DNA of 64,000 nt from Batillaria attramentaria (Eukaryota; Mollusca; Gastropoda; Batillariidae), in the NCBI GenBank assembly GCA_018292915.2, contig JACVVK020000090.1:1330001-1394000 (forward strand). The letters run 5' to 3'. The notes under the pieces are model-generated. The model was not told the DNA's origin, made no database searches, and saw only the letters and a program-made list of their open reading frames with translations. The position numbers and the translations under genes are program-made. Position 1 is the stretch's first letter; the number at the start of each line of letters is the position of its first letter. This document shows, piece after piece, positions 23,293 through 31,983 of the stretch.

Positions 23293-26200
23293 ACAGGCAG
23301 TGAACGAAATTACTGACCCTAAAGTTGCCCATGATGTCAGTGGCCCTGACCCAGATGTCGTATGTCTCTCCGTCCTTCAGCTGTTCCTTGAGACAGAATG
23401 CTTCCGCGTATACGTCGGGAACCTCTTGTGGTGTTGATCTGGGCGACCCGTCACGACTCCAAAATACCTAGACAACATTTTGGTGATGAAGTTACCTCAG
23501 GTGCGAGATGCGTGCGATACAGAGAAAAGTCAATTCCATTAAGCATGTGATTCCCTTCTGTAACAGATTTACTAAGTGATCGATAGAAATGAAATGAATT
23601 GCGTAAACTTTTTTGTTGTTGTTCAGGGTTGCTCAATGTGGCTGATGCTGGTCTTTGGGGATGTGAACTAACATTTTTTTTTCTTTTTAAACCATCACTA
23701 AAAAAATTTTAAAAGATGTTAGACCGAACAACAAACAATCCTCTCAAAAGAAAACGTTTGTTACAAAACTAGATTTTTGTAAATTCGCTCATTTCGTTAA
23801 ACACCAATAATGTACCTCAAACTTTGTGATGCCGATAACGTTGTCCGTGCCAGTGATCGGAAGAATTCCTGACTGTTGGTCATAGTCGCCGTATATCTCA
23901 CGTCCAGTGTCTGTTTTAACAGGCATCAGGAAGTTGGTGTTGTACAGATCACTGTTGTAGAACCTGTCCGTCCAGTTTAGACAGATATCGCGGGCAACAT
24001 CCGTCTGCCATTGACGATTCGACCTGCAAAATCAATATTAGTACTACGAGTACAATTTTGAATGTTGCCAAGAAAGCTCGAGGAGCATGTAATAACACAA
24101 AATGGCTCTTACCTTTGCTTGCTAAGTCTCCTTCGGTCGTTTTCTTTGCCAGCATGACTAAAGAAACTCTACCAAAATCATAATTTGTTTTTATTTTATT
24201 CGTTTTTATTTTTCTCATAGAAGTGCCACCTCATACAGAATCGCTCACTCACTCACTCACTCACTCACTCACTTAATCAATCACCTTGTATTGGCGCTGA
24301 CAACTTGTAGAGAGGCGGACGGCTTCAGTTCTACAGTGGACGTGTTGTCGTACAGCACCAGACGTCTGGCGTAGTTCACATTACCGGCCTTGTCGTGCAC
24401 CTCCAGGATGATGGCGTACAGGCGGGCAGCGCCCTCTTCCGGTAGTCGCACCGTTAGGTTGTAGGGACCACCTGTTGCTGTGAGGTTGGCGTTCCATTCC
24501 ACAGAGTAGTTTTTACGTGCATTTTCCTGTGAAAACCGTCCGAATCACTAAACCGTACATTTAAATATTCTACCTACTGTATACAGCGATGGTAAAGCTA
24601 TCTAGCAGCTAGATAACAGGGCCTTCTGTTGTTGATTTGAATAATCAACAAGAATTACGGCATACTTTGGATTTCTCAATTTTATAATGGGACACACAGA
24701 TTATAATATGCGATTCAACTGCAATTACCATATATTTCGAGATCAAATTTTGCGCAATATGAAGCAGTGAAAGCTTACCTGTACTGACAAAGATGTTCGG
24801 TTCTCGTCCAGACCATGAACCTCAAGTCTGTACTTCTCGATTTGTGATGCCGACTTGTCGGTTCCTCCTGGCGGAATTGGGTCAAACCACCCCTCAACAA
24901 GGGCAGTAACTTGCGGTTTACGGGTCAGGCGGAAAGACAACTCTAAGGGCTGAGAGTTGCAGGACTTGGTGTTTGACTGGGAACAATGGTCTGGCTTGGT
25001 CATGTCGTAAGTGAAACAGACACGCTTTTCTTTCCTAACGGTTTGATAAAATATGCGTTGAGACGTGTGTGTCATTTCGTTTTGTACGTCATAGAACCCT
25101 CCGGAGGAAGCTTGCATGTCCGCGCATATCCTGAAACGCGATAACTTTAGTCTTACTCTTTTGTGGTAAAATCGAATCGACCGGCAAAGGAACCAGTCTT
25201 ATGAATTTACATTGATAATGTTGGCATGTCTGGTGCAGGATGTTGCTAGTGGTTTTGTTGTTGTTGTTGTTGTTTTTAATGGTCACGCTACTTTATTTTT
25301 AAAACAAGTACCACATAATTATGCACTGACACAGAATACACACATAGCACATTTTACCTTTCACCATCCGTTAAGTTGACTTCTGGAGTTTTAATCGCAC
25401 CTTCGCAATCATGCATCTGGCCGCCAATGGTGGGGTTACTGGAATCCACATTCTCCTGACAGTACGGTGGACCATTGAGATTCTCATGAGTCAAAGTTTG
25501 CTCCGTTCCTGTGCGAAGTTTGCATTTTAAAATTGAATTTGTATTGTGAAAATGAATTCGCATACATATAATTGGGACTTGTAACTAGCTGATATGATTT
25601 TTTTAAATAACCGCGGCATCGTGGCTTCTAGTTAACATTTTTCTTCCTTTGTCTTGGTACATGACGGTACCTATTTTCTTGTGTGTCTTTTTGTGTTCCT
25701 GAAGACTTCGGGAAGAAAATATATGCGGCATGATTTTGGGCACAAATGGAGGTAAGCACATCGGCGTGTATGTATGTATGTATGTATGTATGTAAAATAA
25801 AACTGTTAAAATAAACAAACAAACAAACCACAAAAACACACACCCACACAAAAACATAAATTGACATGGGCCTAGCAGAACAAGTTAAATAACAAAGTAG
25901 AAGACTTTGAGTAAGCTTACTAAGGAGCAGTACAGTACCTTGCAGATCCACTTTGACTAGTGTAATCTCAGCACCCACCACGCCAGCCTGTGAACGGTTA
26001 ACGTAGTTAGAATAATTTCCAAGGTTGAGGTCGAGACTGGCCTTGATTAAAAGATATAATTCTGTGGGCTGGATTCTGATATACTCGTCCTGCTGAGCTT
26101 TGCAGTTAGTCTCGTTGCCGGCAAACGTTGAGTTCTTTATGTTTCCGGATTTGTCGGATACCGATACACGGCATGTGTTGAGATCCGGTGGTTCTTCCAC

Positions 26201-29200
26201 TGCAATTATATAATACAAGCCGTATGAAATGATATAACATGTACTGCGGTAATTTCTAGGGCACACTGGCATATGACATACAACCTCTCTGTCTGTCTGT
26301 CTCTCTTGTTCATTCAAGTGAAGAAGGACGATATACACTCAGCTAACCAATTATCCAATCATCCACCCACCCGTGACAAACCGCATTTATGGGTTTGCAT
26401 GAATTAACATGGTGGATATAACAATCCACTATACAAAATCAGACGTGAAATAAATATACATCAAACTGAAATACACATGACCAACCGGGTAATCTTGTTC
26501 AAAGTGTAAGCGGAGTCAGTGTTGTGAGATCGCGTTACGTTACACCACCCAACCAACCAACACCTACTCACGTACCACAGTATCAACCAAACATCCACTA
26601 ACCCACCCTTGCACTACATCAGTCAGCACTGCTGGGAGTCTCTGTCATTATCAACTGTTGTATTTTTCTCCTGCTATGTCGCTCTCTCGGTGCACTCGCA
26701 GAGAAGACACGGATTACAACAGGATGCAACCCAATACTATATTAACAGATGCGTGGAGAACATATTCATGAAAGAAGAAGAACCCAGAACCCTGTGCAGG
26801 GCTGCTTATATACAACACAGGTCAAATCTAGAACATTCCTCAACATACTGGCAAGTTCGAGATCTTTCCGAGGTTACATAATCTAGTGACGTTACTGCAC
26901 CAGCATGTTCTGCGATGGTCTGGAAATTTCCATCGAAATGCAGTGGCTTTTCGCGATCGCTACAACACAACAAAGGAAGAAAACTTACGTTCGCAGAGGG
27001 CGTGTGTGGTGCCTGATTTGATCCGAAAGCCGGGCCTACACACACAGCCTGGGGCAACATTTCCAGTACAATCTCCTGGCCAGCAGTGATGCATCTCCCA
27101 TGAACACGGATCCGCTGGAAATAGTCACATGAGGTAACTATCACTTGTGAATCGAAATAGTAAATGAAATAAAGGGACATGTTTTTGTTGGTTCGTAGAA
27201 AACTCACCGCTGAGTTGGTTTGATGGCAATAGGACCGAAAAAAGTCATGGTTTAAAATCCATAATTCACCACGCGTGGTATAACATTGTACCCATGACAA
27301 TCACACGTGAATTATGGCTGTACCTAAAGAGTGCACACGTATTACTCCTAGCAATGTTCCAGCAGTGTGTTCTGGTTAAATAATTTGCGTCAGGATATGA
27401 TGCGAAAAGCGACTAAAGAATAAATTACTTCACGACATGACGTGGTTCGACTTCGTATGGGAATGGGGATGAAGGAGCTTTGCCAGTCGCTTGACGTGGA
27501 ATTCTTGATCTTTATCCACAAGCGGTCGTGTTTGTGATAAAGCATTTACACCCCATCAAGCTGTGGGATACCGACGAGTATTTTAATCCAAGACGCAAAT
27601 TGCGTCTTGGATCAAAATACGAGTCGGTATACCACAGTTTGATGGGGTGTAAATACTTTATCACCCTTCTTTAGGCCAATTTATGGTATATTCTGAACGT
27701 TTATCCTAGTAACTAGAGAGGCAGCAGCCTCCATGGCTCCCTTGTGACATGGGTCAAGTTCATTCAAAAGAGTATGTTTGTAAAAATCATCAAGCCAAGT
27801 AAGGTGTCTCTGGTGTTTCCTAGTTCCTGGCAATATTACAGTTTTACCTAAAACTGTTTGTATGGCCTTGACCTTGGGTCAAGGTCATTCAAATGAGATC
27901 TCATCAATGTCTATCATTATGCCAAATTTGAGGCCTCTAGTATTTGTAGTTTCTCCAAAAACGGTATATTGCAATTCACAACAGACATCTTTAATGACCT
28001 TGACCTTGACTCCTTGCATAGATATTACCAATGTCTATTAGCACGCCAGGTTTGGTGCCTCTGTTCTTTGTAGATTCTGAGAAAATGCCAATGTTAAGGT
28101 TTCACAAAAATAGCTTGTACGGCCTTGACCTTTACATAAGGCCGTTGTATATATCTGTAAAGTTCTTATCAATGTCTATCATCATGCAAAGTTTAAAATC
28201 TCTTGTGTTTGTAGATTCCAAGAAAATGCCAATGTAAAATTTTCAAACAGACAGCTTTAGTGACCTTGACTCAAGGTCATTCAAAATGATATATTTTGAC
28301 AAGTCTTATGGCTGTCTATCAGCATGCCAAGTTTGGTGCTTCTGCTGTTTGTAGATTCTGAGAAAATGCCAATGTTATGGTTTACTGCAGAAATGTGAAA
28401 AATAGCTTGTACGGCCTTGACCTTGACACAAGGCCATTGGATACATGTATGTCTGTAAAGTTCTCACCAATGTCTATCATGCAAAGTTTACAATCTCTGG
28501 CTTTTGTAGATCCCAAGAAAATGCCAATGTAAAATTTTCAAACAGACCTCTTTAGTGACCTTGACCTTGAGTCAAGGTCATTCAAAATGATACACTTTGA
28601 AAGGTCTTATGGCTGTCTATTAGCGTGCCAAGTTTGGTGCCTCTGCTATTTGCAGATTCTGAGAAAATGCCAATGTTAAGGTTTACTGCAGAAATGCGGA
28701 AAATAGCTTGTACGGCCTTGACCTTGACATAAGGCCATTTAATACATGTATATCTGTTAAGTTCCTATCAATGTCTATCATCAGGCAAAGTGTAAAATTT
28801 ATGGTATTTGTAGATTTCAAGAAAACCCGAATGTAAAATTTTCAAACAGACCGCTTTAGTGACCTTGACTCAAGGTCAAGGTCATTCAAAATGACATATT
28901 TTGAAAGGTCTTATGGCTATCAGCAGGCCAACTTTGGTGCCTCTGCTTTTTGTAGATTTTGAGAAAATGCCATGGTTTACTGCGGAAATGCGGAAAATAG
29001 CTTGTACGGCCTTGACCTTGAAATAAGGCCATTAAGTACACATATAACTGTAAAGTTCTTATCAATGTCTATCAGCAGGCAAAGTTTAAAATCTCTGGTG
29101 TTTGTAGATTCCAAGAAAATGCCAATGTAAAATTTTCAAACAGACTTTAGTGACCTTGACCTTGAGTAGCGGTCATTCAAAGTGATATATTTTACAGGGT

Positions 29201-29303
29201 CTTAGGACTCTCTATCAGCAAGCCAAGTTTGGTGCCTCTGCCATTTGTAGATTCTGAGAAAATGCCAATGTTAAGGTTTCTATATATTTACTGCGGACAC
29301 ACA

Positions 29304-29362
<59 letters not shown>

Positions 29363-30850
29363 GACGGAGGGTTAGTACATAGACTCCCTTTGTTACACAA
29401 GGGAGCCAAAAACAGTCGACAGCGGCTGCACATAGCAGACAAACGAGTTTGTACGTTGGCAGAGCACGACGTCGACAGAATAAAGTGCGACTTTTTATGC
29501 TGGCAAGACGGTGCCAATTCACTCATGAACTCCAATCCAAACAAAAACACAAGTTTTAAACTTCCACTACAGACACAAACAAACATGTTCACGCTTTCAA
29601 GGAAATGTAAATTTGCGAGGTGAGTGCGAAACCGATCAAGCACAGTTCAGTCTGTTCATGCTTTGCACGCTTAGGGCCCGTTCAAGCGGGAGTCTTCCTG
29701 TCGCGATTCTTTACGAATATGAATCGTTGTGAATGTTTATTCTAATATCTGTAGTACATGTACACCGATTAAAGTCCTTTCCCCAACAGCTACATTTTAT
29801 AACTGCATGCAGATTTAAACGATTCAAGAAGCTTCTGCTCAATCGGAGATCTATCTCGACGACGAATCCGCTGCCATTCTCTGCGCCGATAGCAGACGTC
29901 CGACTCCGTCGATTTCTTTTCAGCTCTGTGTCACAGGTTTTGGGTTTCCTAGTGTTGAAATTGCTTGATTTGAGAGCGCAGCGTTTGGTAGATCAAGTCT
30001 GCTGCCGTCCCAAACTTGAGCAGCGGGATTTGTGGGCTTGATACGGTCGGCCAAATCAGTAAACAGCATACATGCCGGTGAGACGCCAGCTTCGATTGAA
30101 CTTTTTGAGAATGACTTTTGACAAGTGTTGGTTAAAATTTGAAATTGGTCAAAGTTGGTCCGAAATTTGAGTGAGTGCTTGCTAGGTACAGGCTACTGTC
30201 GTTTTGCACTTGAACAACGAGTTTGTGTAGTCGGAAACACCGATATGCCGAGTCAAAATGTTTCGTCGTCGATGGTGTTGACATAGGGAGCGAATTCTCC
30301 CTGAAGAGTAGTACCACATGTACTTGCTCATCGATGACGATGTTTGTTTGTTTGTTTGTTTTTTTCCAAACAGGATGTATCTCTGCTTTTGCAGGGAACC
30401 ATGCCTTATTGTCATGTGATGCCGTGCTCTGTGTCACATGATTTCTCAAGTACTAGTACAATACGGACACTTATTCTACAAGAGAGATCAAAGAAAAAGA
30501 GGCCGCTATGGATGATAATTAATGTAAATGAGAAATGAAACCTGAAAAACAAACAAGCAAAAAAGAAAGAAGAAAGTACCTTCACAAAAATAGAGAAAGG
30601 TTTTAGTGCAGTATATGTCATTCCATGTGTAGTCGGCATCTTTCCAGATGTGGAGGCAGTCCTCATTATGATTATGACCGGCATTGTCTGGCTGATTTTT
30701 TCCCCAGTGGAAATAGGTGACTGGGCTGCCGTCACTCGCCCAAACCCACTGCCCTTCTACGGACCGATCGTTGCCACCAAGGTAAAAACTGTCATCTGCA
30801 AGAGTGCAAAAACCTTGTGTGTAACAGTGTAACAATAGAAATGTTTGCTT

Positions 30851-30937
<87 letters not shown>

Positions 30938-31017
30938 TTAGAATAATAAGCCTCAGGCCCTGAAAGAAGATCAAACATAAAATATAAAACAATCATCATC
31001 TGCACCCCTCTCTCTCT

Positions 31018-31102
<85 letters not shown>

Positions 31103-31941
31103 CGACGCACACGCACGCACATAAGATGTACCTCAATCACTCAGTCTGAATTCTAACAAAAATTATTGTTTCACATTCCGTGTGCCGTGTGCGTCTCTCC
31201 CTCGCGCTTCGGCACCATGTAATCGTTTCTCAGTGTTCGGTACGGCACTTGGGAGTGTGTGAATAAATTACCGAGATATGAGGGGTTTTTTGACAGTTTT
31301 ATATTTTGCATCAGCATCATTTTGTTGAGTGTGAGTTGTTTCCGTAAGGGCAGGACGCCCAATAAGTAGAATTTGTCATCGGTGCTGAGCGAGCACAGAC
31401 TTTTTGCACAGTCAATGATCAGTTTAATTGCTCGTCTGTGAAGCGAATTTATCCTTTTAAAGTTTGCCTCACTACAACCGTCCCAAACGGTGGACGCATA
31501 GTCTATGTGTGGCTGGATATGTGCGTTGTAAAACAGTTTTCTTGTGGGTTCATCGGTAAAGTATTTAGTTTAAATAGTATTTAAGTTTGGATAGTAAAAA
31601 CAGATTCTTTGACAGCACTTTACAAGTATTATTAATTTTATGTGCGCTTGCCAGCTTAGCTGATCATCTACTGTGATCCCCAGTACGCGGTGTACATGAA
31701 CTTGTTCAATATGATGAGAACCAAGGCAAAGCTGTAATGGGGGCGGATTCAGTTGCTGTTTCTGTCTTGTGGTAATTAACGTGCATTTAGTTTTAGATGG
31801 ATTAGGGATCATACAGTTATTTCTGCACCATTTTGAAACATCGTGTAGGCAGCAAAAAGACTACAAGTGGTGTTTGGCTGAGTTATGTGTAACGGCAAGT
31901 CGTTAAAAATATAGAGAATAATAGTGGTCCAAGTATGGATC

Positions 31942-31983
<42 letters not shown>

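Noticed and set aside
27860..29300. CRISPR array
   Set aside because: The units are about 300 bp, adjoining and diverged, with no short repeat/spacer pattern, and the genome is eukaryotic.
30506..30934. Long frames of Val-Cys or Thr-His repeats (also at 3629..4069, 5622..6137, 38462..38745 and many others)
   Set aside because: They are translations of (TG)n/(CA)n and (AG)n microsatellites with no protein character outside the repeat.
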